DNA of 64,000 nucleotides. Origin: Acidimicrobium ferrooxidans DSM 10331 (GTDB lineage: Bacteria; Actinomycetota; Acidimicrobiia; Acidimicrobiales; Acidimicrobiaceae). The stretch is taken from the NCBI RefSeq assembly GCF_000023265.1, contig NC_013124.1, positions 868,001 through 932,000 of the forward strand, written 5' to 3'. The position numbers and the translations under genes were made by a program. Below are positions 8,213 to 16,752 of this stretch, one piece after another; positions within the stretch are counted from its first letter, which is position 1, and each line of letters begins with the position of its first letter. The notes beneath the pieces were generated by a model. It did not search any database and was not told where the DNA came from. It saw only the letters and a list, made by a program, of their open reading frames with translations.

Positions 8213-9836
8213 AGCTCGGGAGTACCGTCACCAGCGTGCCGATGTGGACCTGCGGATAGAGCACCCCCGCGGTCGCGATGGGCAGCTCGACGCAGCCGAG
8301 GCTCTGGGGAAAGCCGTACGAGGCACGGGGGAACCCGTGCACGGCGACGGAGCCGTTGAAGTAGTTGATCCAGTGCACAAGGTCGTGGTAGGGGGTGCCG
8401 TTCGGGTTCGTGCCGCTCATGTAGTTCTCGACGAAGCGGAGGTAGATCGGCCAGGTGCCGACGGGGGTGTTGAGCCCAGCGATGCCGGTATTGACCGGAC
8501 TCGTCAGCGTCACCTGCCCGTTCACGTACAGCCAGAGCGTCTCCGGTCGAACCTTGGACACGAGGATGTAGGAGTAGGGATGCGGATCCATCGTCCCCGT
8601 CATCGCGTCGTGAATCAGGGTGGGCCAGAGGAGCGGATTGGAGAGCCCGGTATCGTCGAGGCCCTCGGCGTGCTCGAACGACATGATCGCACCTTGGGTC
8701 ATCACCGTGTCCTGGCCGGGCTGCCACAGGCTCGTGAGCGCACTCGGCATCGTCCAGCGCCATGAGAACGTGCCTTGTGGCGCGTCCACGCTCGCGGCGG
8801 CCTGCGCCGCCAGCGTCGATGGGGCCGCCTGGGTCGGCGTGAAGGTCAAGGGGAGGTAGCCGAGCTGAGCGAGCAGCTCCTGGAGGCGCAGGATCGACGG
8901 GGACGCTCCAGCGAGGGTCACGGCGTCGGTGGTCTGGCCGAGCGTACCGCTCGAGCTCGCCAACGTGACGGCGTGAGGGAGGTGCAGTGTGAACGTCTCA
9001 CCGGGCCAGAAATCGGGCGTCTGGGGGGTGAAGACGAGGGTGTAGGGGGTCGGTCGACTCCAGGATCCCGAGACCGGGTCGGCGCCGGCGACAGTTGGCG
9101 TGATGGTGGGGTTGGTCGCGCCGAAGACCGTCGAGGTCGGGGCGGACAGCGTGATCGAGATCGGCGTCGACGGCGTGAGACCGGAGGTTCCCGGGGAGAT
9201 AATCGCGATCGGAGACGCCGACCCGGTGCGGAAGAACGTCAGCTCGCTCGGTGCGGCGAGTGACTCCCACGGGGCTGGGGCGGCCGCGATCGTGACGACG
9301 CCAGCGTGCAGGCCGCTCGCCGACGACACGACGGTCAGGCGCCGCGATGGCTTTGCGAGGTGGATGACCTGCGAACTCGTCGGCGTCGTGATGCGCACGG
9401 TACTAACGGGCGTCGAGAAGTAGCCAGCGATCGACCCATGGGTCGAGATCACCACGGGATCGAGGAGGCGCGTCGTCGGCGCGATGATCGTCTGGGTGAC
9501 GTTGGTGCGGGACCCGAGGAGCCAACGCAGCCAGCTCGGCGGTGCGAGCGTCGCACGCACGGTGATGGTGGTGCCCTGCGCGATGGCGACACGGGGGACG
9601 ATGCGGCCCCGGCGATCGACGACGGAGATGGCCTTGCCATTCGCCTCGGCCGAGATCGCCACGATGCGCTCGGCGATGCCTTGATGTTCCAGGCGTACGA
9701 TCCCACGCTCGCTCGCACTGAGGGACGTTCGTGGCAGTTCGAGATACGCGATGCCAGCGGCGGCCGCGGCAACAACGACGCCGGCCCCGACCACGATGCG
9801 GGTGTTGCGCCTTCGGACACGTCTCGAACGATGCAC
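8211..9836 (-). CDS. L,D-transpeptidase (YkuD) with N-terminal membrane anchor and Ig-like domains
   Basis: I place the start at GTG 9836, ten bases after a GAGGAGGT site, giving 541 residues; the open frame continues upstream over the start of marC without a ribosome site. A basic N-terminus is followed by one hydrophobic segment (residues about 15-37). Residues 60-330 are Thr/Ser/Pro-rich beta-sandwich-like sequence of the Ig-like type common in mycobacterial L,D-transpeptidases. The YkuD catalytic domain is at the C-terminus: HGFPRASYGFPQSLGCVELP carries the conserved His and the Ser-x-Gly-Cys nucleophile. It probably forms 3-3 peptidoglycan crosslinks on the outer face of the membrane. 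A single isolated gene. Confidence 0.88.
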   Translation of the reverse strand: MHRSRRVRRRNTRIVVGAGVVVAAAAAGIAYLELPRTSLSASERGIVRLEHQGIAERIVAISAEANGKAISVVDRRGRIVPRVAIAQGTTITVRATLAPPSWLRWLLGSRTNVTQTIIAPTTRLLDPVVISTHGSIAGYFSTPVSTVRITTPTSSQVIHLAKPSRRLTVVSSASGLHAGVVTIAAAPAPWESLAAPSELTFFRTGSASPIAIISPGTSGLTPSTPISITLSAPTSTVFGATNPTITPTVAGADPVSGSWSRPTPYTLVFTPQTPDFWPGETFTLHLPHAVTLASSSGTLGQTTDAVTLAGASPSILRLQELLAQLGYLPLTFTPTQAAPSTLAAQAAASVDAPQGTFSWRWTMPSALTSLWQPGQDTVMTQGAIMSFEHAEGLDDTGLSNPLLWPTLIHDAMTGTMDPHPYSYILVSKVRPETLWLYVNGQVTLTSPVNTGIAGLNTPVGTWPIYLRFVENYMSGTNPNGTPYHDLVHWINYFNGSVAVHGFPRASYGFPQSLGCVELPIATAGVLYPQVHIGTLVTVLPS

Positions 9837-9951
9837 GCCCCTCGGTACCTCCTCGTCCCCTCGCGCAGTCAACGGCGCGGGTGGAGTGTCGTTGCTAGTG
9901 TAACGACACTCGGTGGCGATTTCCTGAGAGACAGGGCGGCTGGGAGGGGAT

Positions 9952-10551
9952 GTGGTCACGAAGTTCTTCGTCGAGGCTCTGGTGACGTTGCTCGTGATCA
10001 TCGATCCCATCGGCAACATCCCGACCTTCCTGGTCGTCACCCGTGGTCGGGACCAGCGTGCGCGCCGGCGCCTCGCCACGGAGGCGGTGCTCGTCGCGGC
10101 GGCGGTGCTCGCGGTCTTCGCGCTCGCCGGTTCCCAGATCCTCGACTATCTCGGGATCTCGATTCCCGCTCTTGAGGTGTCGGGAGGCCTGTTGCTGCTG
10201 ATCGTGGCGCTCGAGCTGCTGACCGGTCGGGGTGGGTCGATCGGTACCACGGAGGAGGGTATCTCGGTGGCCGTGGTTCCCCTTGCAACCCCGCTCATCG
10301 CGGGTCCGGGCGCCATTGCTGCGGTGTTGGTGCTGGCCAAGCGAGCTGCGACAGCGCCACTTTCGGTGGCGCTCGCTGGGGCGTTGGTCGGTTCGATGGT
10401 CATCTTGTGGGTCGTCTTGCACTACGCCTCGGCCTTGGTCCGCATCCTGAAGGAGTCGGGCATCGCGCTCTTGTCGCGGGTGTTCGGCTTGCTCCTGGCC
10501 GCCATCGCGGTCCAGCTCGCCGCCGAGGGAATCCGCGGCTTCGGGCTCTAG
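9952..10551 (+). CDS. MarC family integral membrane protein
   Basis: A 199-residue protein made of about six hydrophobic segments with the family motif IDPIGNIPTFLVVT near the N-terminus and PLATPLIAGPGAIAAVLVL in the middle, both typical of MarC/YchE/YhgN. The function of the family is not established; an early link to multiple antibiotic resistance was withdrawn for E. coli MarC. GTG 9952 follows a GGGAGGGGA site. Transcribed divergently from the L,D-transpeptidase. Confidence 0.85.
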   Translation: MVTKFFVEALVTLLVIIDPIGNIPTFLVVTRGRDQRARRRLATEAVLVAAAVLAVFALAGSQILDYLGISIPALEVSGGLLLLIVALELLTGRGGSIGTTEEGISVAVVPLATPLIAGPGAIAAVLVLAKRAATAPLSVALAGALVGSMVILWVVLHYASALVRILKESGIALLSRVFGLLLAAIAVQLAAEGIRGFGL

Positions 10552-10789
10552 CTGGTCCACGGCGGCCTCGCGCGGAGCCCTCGGTCTGGGGGGTCGGGCA
10601 AGAGGACGTCGAACGAGTCTCGCTGGCGCTGTGGAGTCGCCTGTGATCGGGATCGAGGACGTGCCCCGATCGGCCCGACCGCGACCTTGGTGCGCGGTGA
10701 CGTACATCCATGGCGCAGCCCATCGAGGCGAGCGCACGAGCGTGGGCTGGGCGCAGCGTGCCACGTTCTCACGGGACCGCGACGCTGAT

Positions 10790-11043
10790 CGCGTCCTGCC
10801 CACCCGTTCGGCGAGCACGCTTGCCGGGAGGTCGTCGAACTCTGCGCGCAGGGCCCTTATCCGGGTCTCGTCGCTCGCGAAGGATCTGTCGGTCGGGGTT
10901 CGCCGAGAGCTCGGCGGCTCGCTCCGAGCGGCCAGCTTGATGATCCTTGTGCGCGAGATCCCCAGACGCGCGGCGATGCGAGCCTTGGGGACGCCCTCGG
11001 CTACCAGCCGCCTGACGAGTGCTCAGTCTTCCACGGTGATCAC
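10790..11043 (-). pseudogene. IS21-family transposase (IstA) N-terminal remnant
   Basis: Reading the minus strand from GTG 11043 gives MITVED, a stop (11025-11023), then ALVRRLVAEGVPKARIAARL and GISRTRIIKLA, and further on RAEFDDLPASVLAERVG. This matches the layout of IS21-type IstA proteins, which start near MITVEDWA, carry a helix-turn-helix for resolvase-like DNA binding, and then a segment like MPATVIAERIG. The tryptophan codon expected after ED is a TGA here, and homology fades after about 10,790. No istB partner and no terminal repeats were recognised. This is a dead element. Confidence 0.6.
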
Positions 11044-11457
11044 CCTTCCCTGTTCGGGTGTTCACTGTTCACCGGCGAAGTCGTTCAGTCCTTGAACGGC
11101 TCGACAGTCGCGGCCGGGGGCCACCCGTGTGGGGCCGTGACGATGACCCCACGGCGTCGTGGGAGCGAGGCTCTCGCGACGATCTGTGCCCGAGCCTGGT
11201 GTCTCGGTGCGCTGGTCGAGCCGCGCGCCTGTGTGCTGGTGAGGTGGCCGGGTGCTCGCGCACGACGATGCTCGCGCGCCGCAGCGAGCCATGAGGTCGG
11301 GGCGCCAGCTCCTGGGCCGTCGAGAGCACGCCGCACGCGCCCCAGGCAGCAGCGTCCCTGGCGTCGCTCACGATCGCGCGTGCATGCGCCTCGATGCGGT
11401 CGCGCACGCGTCATCTCAGCGAGGATGGCGCGAGCCGCGATCTGCGCTCAGAAGGCC
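11044..11457. other. gap without a supported gene
   Basis: Between the transposase remnant and the cation-efflux gene I see no reading frame with family features and no RNA gene. Part of it may be further decayed mobile-element DNA. The 240 bp on the other side (10,552-10,789) likewise holds nothing I can support. Confidence 0.5.
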
Positions 11458-12375
11458 TCATGAGCTCCGGTCGGCGGGTGGGAGCCCGTGCGGCGCGATC
11501 TGGTCGTGCGACGATGTCGAGGCTCCGTGGGAGGCTGCCTCGCAGGCGTGGCATTCGAACTCGAGCGTCGCGTGGGTGATCCCGTGCGCACGCGCGAGCC
11601 GTTCGCGGATCATGTCGGCGAGCAGCTGCGTCTGGTGGAGACTGAGACCCGAGCGTGCAACGATGTGGGCCGAGAGCGCATTCGTCTGTTCGTCGAGGCG
11701 CCACAGGTGGAGGTGGTGCGCCGCGATGACACCCGGCGTCGCCTCGATCGTGGCTCGAACTGCGCTCGGCGCGACACCACGTGGTGCGAGATCCAGCGAG
11801 AGTGCGACGGCATCGCGGATCATGCGCCATGACGTGGCGGCGATCGTCGCGGCGATGATGGTGGCAGCCGCCGTTTGGGCGTCGTGACCGAGGCGCGTCT
11901 GTGTGAGGGACGCTGCAACCAGTGTTGCGACTCCAGCCGCGAGGTCGGCAAGGCCATGGAGGCCGAGCGCTCGCGCGGTTCCGGATGTGCGGTGGAGCCA
12001 TGCCTGCACGATCAGCGGAGCCGCGGGCGCGAGTGAGAGAACGCCTGCGACGACGAGGACCGAGACGGTGCTCGGCGTCGCGGCGCGAGCCTGAACGACG
12101 ACGCCCCACACGCTCGCGAGCGTGAGGGCAAGGGCAAGGGTCGCGCCCACGAACGCGTCCACGCGATGCCAGCCGAAGGTATTGCGCTCGTCGGGCCCGT
12201 GCTCGGCGAATCGTCGCGCTGCGACCCCGAGGGCGAGCGTGCCGAGGTCCATCGCCACGTGCACCGCGTCTTCACCGACGAGCGCACTGTGGGCTCCGAT
12301 CGCGAGCACCACGAGCGCGACGGCCGCGACGACGGCGAGCATGACGCTCCCGATGGCACTCGCGTGGCGATGCAT
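11458..12375 (-). CDS. cation diffusion facilitator (CDF) metal exporter
   Basis: A 305-residue protein with about six membrane segments and a cytoplasmic C-terminal domain. The metal-site pattern HxxxD appears twice as in CDF proteins: HVAMD in TM2 and HGLAD in TM5. The C-terminal domain has HHLHLWRLDEQTNALSAHIV, typical of the ZnT/CzcD fold, and the tail contains His and Cys. It probably exports Zn, Cd, Co or Fe divalent ions by proton exchange; the ion cannot be told from sequence. ATG 12375 has only a weak ribosome site. Stands alone between mobile-element debris and the peroxiredoxin. Confidence 0.85.
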   Translation of the reverse strand: MHRHASAIGSVMLAVVAAVALVVLAIGAHSALVGEDAVHVAMDLGTLALGVAARRFAEHGPDERNTFGWHRVDAFVGATLALALTLASVWGVVVQARAATPSTVSVLVVAGVLSLAPAAPLIVQAWLHRTSGTARALGLHGLADLAAGVATLVAASLTQTRLGHDAQTAAATIIAATIAATSWRMIRDAVALSLDLAPRGVAPSAVRATIEATPGVIAAHHLHLWRLDEQTNALSAHIVARSGLSLHQTQLLADMIRERLARAHGITHATLEFECHACEAASHGASTSSHDQIAPHGLPPADRSS

Positions 12376-12594
12376 GGCTCTTCTAGTCTAGGTCGTCGCC
12401 GTGGGCGACCTCGGGGAATGATCGGCCGCGACCATCCCGCGGCGCGTGTGGCCCCGCCTTCAGGTGGGAGTGGAGTCACGGTCGCGAGGTGGTTGCTCCC
12501 GCGCACGAGCGCGTGAATCTGGTCCGTACGCAGCGGGCTAGGATCGTCGTTGGTAGATGTCCGGGTGAGCCGACGAAACCCTAGGAGGATCGCA

Positions 12595-13257
12595 GTGACA
12601 GCAGATGCTCAGACGCTGGGCGTGATCAAGCTTGGTGATATTGCGCCCGACTTTGAGGCCGAGACGACGAAGGGCAAGATTCGCTTCCACGAGTGGCTCG
12701 GCGATGCCTGGGGCATCTTGTTCTCGCACCCGCGCGACTTTACGCCGGTCTGCACGACGGAGCTCGGTGAGGTGGCTCGCCTGCGCTCGGAGTTCGAGTC
12801 GCGTGGTGTTCGTGTCATCGGGCTGTCGGTCGACGACGTCGAGTCCCACCACACGTGGGAGGCCGACATCGCCGACATCGCCGGCGCGGAGATGTGGTTC
12901 CCGATGATCGCGGATCCAGACCGGACGGTGTCGTCGCTCTATGGGATGGTGCACCCCAACGAGCTCGACTCGGCGACGGTGCGCTCGGTGTTCATCATCG
13001 ACCCCGCCAAGCGCGTACGCCTCATGATCACCTATCCCGCCTCGGTGGGTCGGAACTTCGCCGAGATCGTGCGGGTGATCGATGCTCTCCAGCGGACGTC
13101 GCGCTACCCAGTGGTGACCCCAGCCAACTGGACGCCAGGCCAACGTGTCATCCTCGCGACCTCGGTGCCGACCGATCAGGCGCGTGCGGCGGTGGGCCAC
13201 GACGCCGAGGAGATTCGGCCGTACCTGCGTCTCGTCGCCGACCCAGGCACCAACTAG
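12595..13257 (+). CDS. 1-Cys peroxiredoxin (Prx6 type)
   Basis: A 220-residue thioredoxin-fold protein. The peroxidatic cysteine lies in FSHPRDFTPVCTTELG; it is the only cysteine in the protein, so this is a 1-Cys enzyme, and the length with its C-terminal extension fits the Prx6 group. It reduces hydrogen peroxide or organic peroxides with an outside reductant. GTG 12595 follows AGGAGG at a six-base spacing; the upstream in-frame codon at 12550 has no ribosome site. A TAGGAT hexamer at 12539-12544 may be the -10. A strong hairpin follows the gene. Confidence 0.92.
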   Translation: MTADAQTLGVIKLGDIAPDFEAETTKGKIRFHEWLGDAWGILFSHPRDFTPVCTTELGEVARLRSEFESRGVRVIGLSVDDVESHHTWEADIADIAGAEMWFPMIADPDRTVSSLYGMVHPNELDSATVRSVFIIDPAKRVRLMITYPASVGRNFAEIVRVIDALQRTSRYPVVTPANWTPGQRVILATSVPTDQARAAVGHDAEEIRPYLRLVADPGTN

Positions 13258-13286
13258 TCGACGACGCTCGAGCCTCTCTCCGTCGA

Positions 13287-13317
13287 GTCGTGCCGCGGGG
13301 CCGTCCCGCGGCACGAC
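13287..13317 (+). terminator. terminator hairpin after the peroxiredoxin gene
   Basis: A perfect 13-bp stem (13287-13299 with 13305-13317) closes a 5-nt loop 30 bp after the stop. No T-run follows, only a mixed GGTATTC stretch. Confidence 0.6.
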
Positions 13318-13461
13318 GGTATTCGGGGCCCCTGCGAGGTCCTGGAGGCGTGGGCGCTGTCGTGGCGCTGGCCGAGTCGTTCACCAGTCGGTTCCAGCGC
13401 GCCGGGTTGCCCAAGCCCAGGGCTCGGCACGTGCTAGCGTCGAGCGCGGAGAGGAGGGGCA

Positions 13462-14490
13462 GTGCGTATCGCGGCCCAAGTCGACTACGCCGGGGACGTG
13501 CGCCAGGCGGCCGACACGGTCGCTCGCTGGGAGGATGCGGGCGTCGACGTCGCCTTCGTGCCAGAGGCCTACGGTCAAGATGCGATCAGCCTTCTCGGTT
13601 ACCTGGCGGCTCGTACCGAGCACATGTTGCTCGGGCCCGGCATTCTTCCGATCTTCTCGCGAACGCCAGCGCTGATTGCACAGACTGCGGTCGGTCTCGA
13701 CGTGGTCTCGGGGGGCCGTGCGGTGCTCGGGCTCGGTGCATCGGGTCCGCAGGTCGTGGAGGGGTGGCACGGGGTCGCCTACGATCGCCCGTTGGCTCGC
13801 ACGCGAGAGGTCGTCGAGATTTGCCGTACGATCTGGCGCCGCGAGCCTCTCGTTCACCACGGCATCTACGAACTTCCCGCGACCGGGCCCGGCACGACGG
13901 GGCTCGGCAAGCCGCTCAAGCTCATCACCCACCCGCCGCGCGAGCGGATCCCGATCTACCTGGCCGCCATCGGGGCGCGCAACGTCGCGCTCGCGGCGGA
14001 GATCGCCGAAGGTTGGCTTCCCATCCTGTTCTCACCGGAGCGTGCGGATGCGGTGTGGGGCGAGTCTCTCGAAGCCGGGCGTGCGGCGCGCGATGCCTCG
14101 CTCGGGCCGCTCGACATCGTCGCCGGGGGGATCGTCTCGATCGGTCCGGATCGCGAGGCGCTCCGTGATCTCGCTCGGCCGTTCGTCGCGCTCTACGTGG
14201 GGGGTATGGGCGCTCGCGGGCGCAACTTCTACCACGACGTGCTCGTACGTTACGGATTCGAGGAGGCTGCGGACGCGATCCAAGAGCGCTACCTGGCCCA
14301 CGATCGGCACGGCGCCGAGGCGGCGGTGCCCGAGGCGTTGCTCCGCGAACTCACGCTCGTCGGTACGGAGGCAGAAGTTGCGGCGAGACTCGATGCCTGG
14401 GCCCGAGCTGGGGTGACGACGCTGCTCGCGACGCCGGTCGGTCCGGACCCGCTCGGGACGCTGAAGCGTCTCGCAGCGCTCGCGCGGTAG
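13462..14490 (+). CDS. LLM-class (luciferase-like) oxidoreductase, probably F420-dependent
   Basis: A 342-residue TIM-barrel protein of the bacterial luciferase-like family. It starts MRIAAQVDYAGD and contains PEAYGQDAISLLGYLAA, RAVLGLGASGPQVVEGWHG and IYLAAIGARNVALAAEIAEG, the usual cofactor-pocket stretches. In actinobacteria this subgroup commonly uses coenzyme F420, and fbiC for F420 synthesis is in the same window, so F420 rather than FMN is likely. The substrate is unknown. GTG 13462 follows GAGGAGG. Three bases after its stop comes the crtQ-like gene, perhaps on the same transcript. Confidence 0.82.
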   Translation: MRIAAQVDYAGDVRQAADTVARWEDAGVDVAFVPEAYGQDAISLLGYLAARTEHMLLGPGILPIFSRTPALIAQTAVGLDVVSGGRAVLGLGASGPQVVEGWHGVAYDRPLARTREVVEICRTIWRREPLVHHGIYELPATGPGTTGLGKPLKLITHPPRERIPIYLAAIGARNVALAAEIAEGWLPILFSPERADAVWGESLEAGRAARDASLGPLDIVAGGIVSIGPDREALRDLARPFVALYVGGMGARGRNFYHDVLVRYGFEEAADAIQERYLAHDRHGAEAAVPEALLRELTLVGTEAEVAARLDAWARAGVTTLLATPVGPDPLGTLKRLAALAR

Positions 14491-14492
14491 CG

Positions 14493-15581
14493 GTGACGAG
14501 TCGATCGGTGCTCGAGCGCTCTCTGGGTGTGCTCGGCGTCGTGGCAGGTGCGTGTGGTCTTGCTCGACTTGGCGATCCGTTGCCCGTGGCACGCGAGACC
14601 CCTCGCGGCCATGTGGTGGTGGCCATCCCTGCTCACAACGAGGCACGACACATCGATGTCGTGCTCGCCTCGATCCGACGACAGCGCTGCGAGCACCTCG
14701 ATGTGCGCCTGGTCGTGGTCGACGACGCGAGCGACGACGAGACGGCGGAGCGCGCGCGGCGCGCCGGTGCACACGTCATCTCCGCGGGTCCCGTCGCCGA
14801 CGGCGTCAATCCGAAGGCAGCCGCCCTCGCACACGTCGACCTCGGTGATGCCGACTGGGTGCTGTTTGTCGACGCGGACGTCGAGTTCGTTGCGGACGAC
14901 GGCCTGGCGCGCTTGATCGCGATGGTGGAGACCAACGATGGGGGGCTCGTGTCGGTCCAGCCGCGCCCACGCCTCGACGGCTGGTGGGCACCACTGACGG
15001 CCTGGCTGTGGCTGGTGCCGATGGTTGCGAGTGGGGCCTTCTGGCCGGGTGCGCGCCATCGGTCGCGGGTGGCCTTCGGCCCGGTGCTCGCGATGCGGAC
15101 GTCGACCTGTCGGAGCATCGGTGGTCACGCGGCACTTGCGAGTGAGGCGGTCGACGACGTCGCGATGGCGGCGGCGGTACGTCGTCGTGGCGAGCGCGTC
15201 GTGGTCTGGGCTGGGGGCGATGCCGTGCAGATGGACCCGTACGAGGGCCTCGCCGAGACGGTGGCTGGTCTGCGCAAGAACATCGTCATCGGCGCCGGTG
15301 CGGCCGGTGCGCTCCCATCCTTCGGTGCGGTCGCTTGGGTGGTCGGCACGATCGGGGCACTCGCTCGACTGCGCCGCGGTGACTGGAGGGCTCTCCCGAC
15401 GGCGCTCGGAGGTCTTGGTGTCGCGGTCCTCGGAGCGCGTCGGCTTCGACTTGCTCGTTGGAGGCACGTGTGCCTGGTCACCGCGGGCCTGGGCCTCCTC
15501 GTCGCGACGACCGCGCTGTCGGTCGTCGACATGCTCCGGGGGCAGACACGGTGGCACGGGCGACGGCTACGGCTTCGCTAG
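14493..15581 (+). CDS. crtQ: CrtQ-like glycosyltransferase (carotenoid-type, GT2)
   Basis: A 362-residue family 2 glycosyltransferase with one N-terminal and two or three C-terminal membrane segments. It has the donor-binding AIPAHNEARHIDVVL, the metal-binding FVDADVEF, GLVSVQP, AFGPV followed by GGHAAL, an EGLAETVAGLRKNIVIGAGA stretch and a C-terminal TRWHGRRL. These line up point by point with staphylococcal CrtQ, which glucosylates 4,4'-diaponeurosporenoate in staphyloxanthin synthesis. The next gene encodes a CrtO-type acyltransferase, which supports a carotenoid or similar glycolipid role. GTG 14493 is chosen for lack of a better start. No crtM, crtN or crtP is in the window. Confidence 0.72.
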   Translation: MTSRSVLERSLGVLGVVAGACGLARLGDPLPVARETPRGHVVVAIPAHNEARHIDVVLASIRRQRCEHLDVRLVVVDDASDDETAERARRAGAHVISAGPVADGVNPKAAALAHVDLGDADWVLFVDADVEFVADDGLARLIAMVETNDGGLVSVQPRPRLDGWWAPLTAWLWLVPMVASGAFWPGARHRSRVAFGPVLAMRTSTCRSIGGHAALASEAVDDVAMAAAVRRRGERVVVWAGGDAVQMDPYEGLAETVAGLRKNIVIGAGAAGALPSFGAVAWVVGTIGALARLRRGDWRALPTALGGLGVAVLGARRLRLARWRHVCLVTAGLGLLVATTALSVVDMLRGQTRWHGRRLRLR

Positions 15582-16030
15582 CGATTCGCGTCGCTCTCGC
15601 CATCGGCTGGTGGGTGGGCCTCAGCGTCGTGGTCGGCTGGGTCGCGTCGCGCCTCCGGCCCCGAGGCCTCGCGTTGGTCGGCACCTTCTTGGCGACTCGT
15701 TCGTTCGAGGGCGACGGCCATGGCTACGAACGGCTCGGGGTGCGTCGCTGGAAGCGCCTCTTGCCCGATGCCGGCGGAGCCTTCGGAGGCCGCCGCAAGC
15801 GTCTCTTCGGGCCCCGTGGGACCGGTGGGCGCGAGGCGCTCGCGCGCGAGGTCGACCGCGCCGAGGCGGTGCACTGGTGCCTGCTCGTCGTGCAATGGGC
15901 TCCGGCGCTCTGGTTGGGTCCGCTGTGGTGGCTCGGCCCTGCGTATGCGATCGGTGCGAATGTGCCGTTCATCTTGGTCCTCCGCTACGTGCGGGCACGA
16001 TTGACCGCGCTCGGGCGCAGACGGCCCTGA
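15551..16030 (+). CDS. crtO: CrtO-like glycosyl-carotenoid acyltransferase
   Basis: A 159-residue membrane protein, the length of staphylococcal CrtO (about 165). Diagnostic stretches are GVRRWKRLLPD, the AEAVHW motif and the C-terminal GANVPFILVLRYVRARLTAL, which closely follows the ANVP...RY.RPRLT end of CrtO. CrtO esterifies the sugar of glycosyl-4,4'-diaponeurosporenoate with a fatty acid. I start at GTG 15551, giving a 31-bp overlap with crtQ; the frame is open further upstream, but that part is shadow of crtQ. The tight overlap argues for joint function. Whether the product is truly a C30 carotenoid ester is inference. Confidence 0.7.
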   Translation: MARATATASLAIRVALAIGWWVGLSVVVGWVASRLRPRGLALVGTFLATRSFEGDGHGYERLGVRRWKRLLPDAGGAFGGRRKRLFGPRGTGGREALAREVDRAEAVHWCLLVVQWAPALWLGPLWWLGPAYAIGANVPFILVLRYVRARLTALGRRRP

Positions 16031-16752
16031 GTCGGCGCTGCAGTTCCATGCGATCGTGCGAGCGACCGTGGCTTCGCGTCGTCGAGCAGGGCTCGCGCGT
16101 GCCCTGGCCGCCGCGTACTGCGTCCGCCGGCGAGCGAGGGAGGCGGCTCCGGCGCGCTGATCGTGGCCGGGCTCCTCTGTGCGCGAGGAGTCGAACGTCC
16201 TCCGACCGACTCCGGCGCCGGTGCACGTCTCGATCAACTCTCGGAGGAGGCGAAGGTGACGACTCCGGGAACGTCGAGCTCGCCGTGTCTCTCTACGACG
16301 ATTGACCGTCTCTGTGCAGACGGGGCTCGGCGGCTTGCTCATTCCTCGCCGTCTAGCGGGTAGCAACCCGGAGAAGTGTTGGCCAACCACCGGGTGCGTC
16401 CGGTAGGTGAGCGGTCCCCACAGCCAGACGCCCCGGTGCGAGCCCGGGATCCCCACGCCAACTCTCGCTGGTGCCGCTGAGCGCCGATCAGGTCATGGGT
16501 GCGCAGTGACACCAGTCACTGCGACGGCGAGGACGGAATCGAGAGGAGGGCCTGGTTGGCGGGTCCAGATCCTTGCTTGCCGGTGTCGCAGACGGCTTGG
16601 CCGTTGGCGGTGCGGTGACACGCGCCGCCAGGGAGCTTGGTCTGGATGACGGCCCGGGGTGACGGGAGCAGCCTCGGAGGCGTCGGTCTCGGCCGGAACG
16701 TCCCATGCGTGCACGAGAGAGTCGAAGTCCCCGGCCCCGAGGCGAGGCGGTG
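16031..16752. other. long gap between crtO and orn
   Basis: No intact gene is supported in these 722 bp. On the minus strand near 16,170-16,250 a stretch reads GAGVGRRTF, faintly like a TetR helix-turn-helix, but the frame around it is not coherent. On the plus strand near 16,395-16,470 there is a structured segment resembling a cobalamin riboswitch core, listed separately. Confidence 0.5.
16400..16470 (+). promoter_or_regulatory. weak cobalamin-riboswitch-like segment
   Basis: The stretch from about 16,433 contains GGTGCGAG, CCGGGA and CCCC-CGCCAACT in the order and spacing of the conserved B12-riboswitch core (GGTGcgAaTCC...CCCGCaACTGT). Downstream, GATCAGGTCATGGG near 16,490 could stand for a degraded B12 box. 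No plus-strand gene follows before the oppositely oriented orn, so if real it is orphaned. The match is partial and GC-rich DNA gives such matches by chance. Confidence 0.25.

Noticed and set aside
9837-10079. Longer N-terminus for the L,D-transpeptidase
   Set aside because: It would cover the marC start, and the GTG at 9836 has a good ribosome site just before the membrane anchor.
11069-11407. Minus-strand 112-codon frame in the gap before the CDF gene
   Set aside because: The first 40 codons look protein-like, but the rest is Arg/Pro/His-rich and no homologous family comes to mind.
16170-16250. TetR-like helix-turn-helix on the minus strand
   Set aside because: Only GAGVGRRTF is suggestive; the frame before and after it has no coherent repressor sequence.
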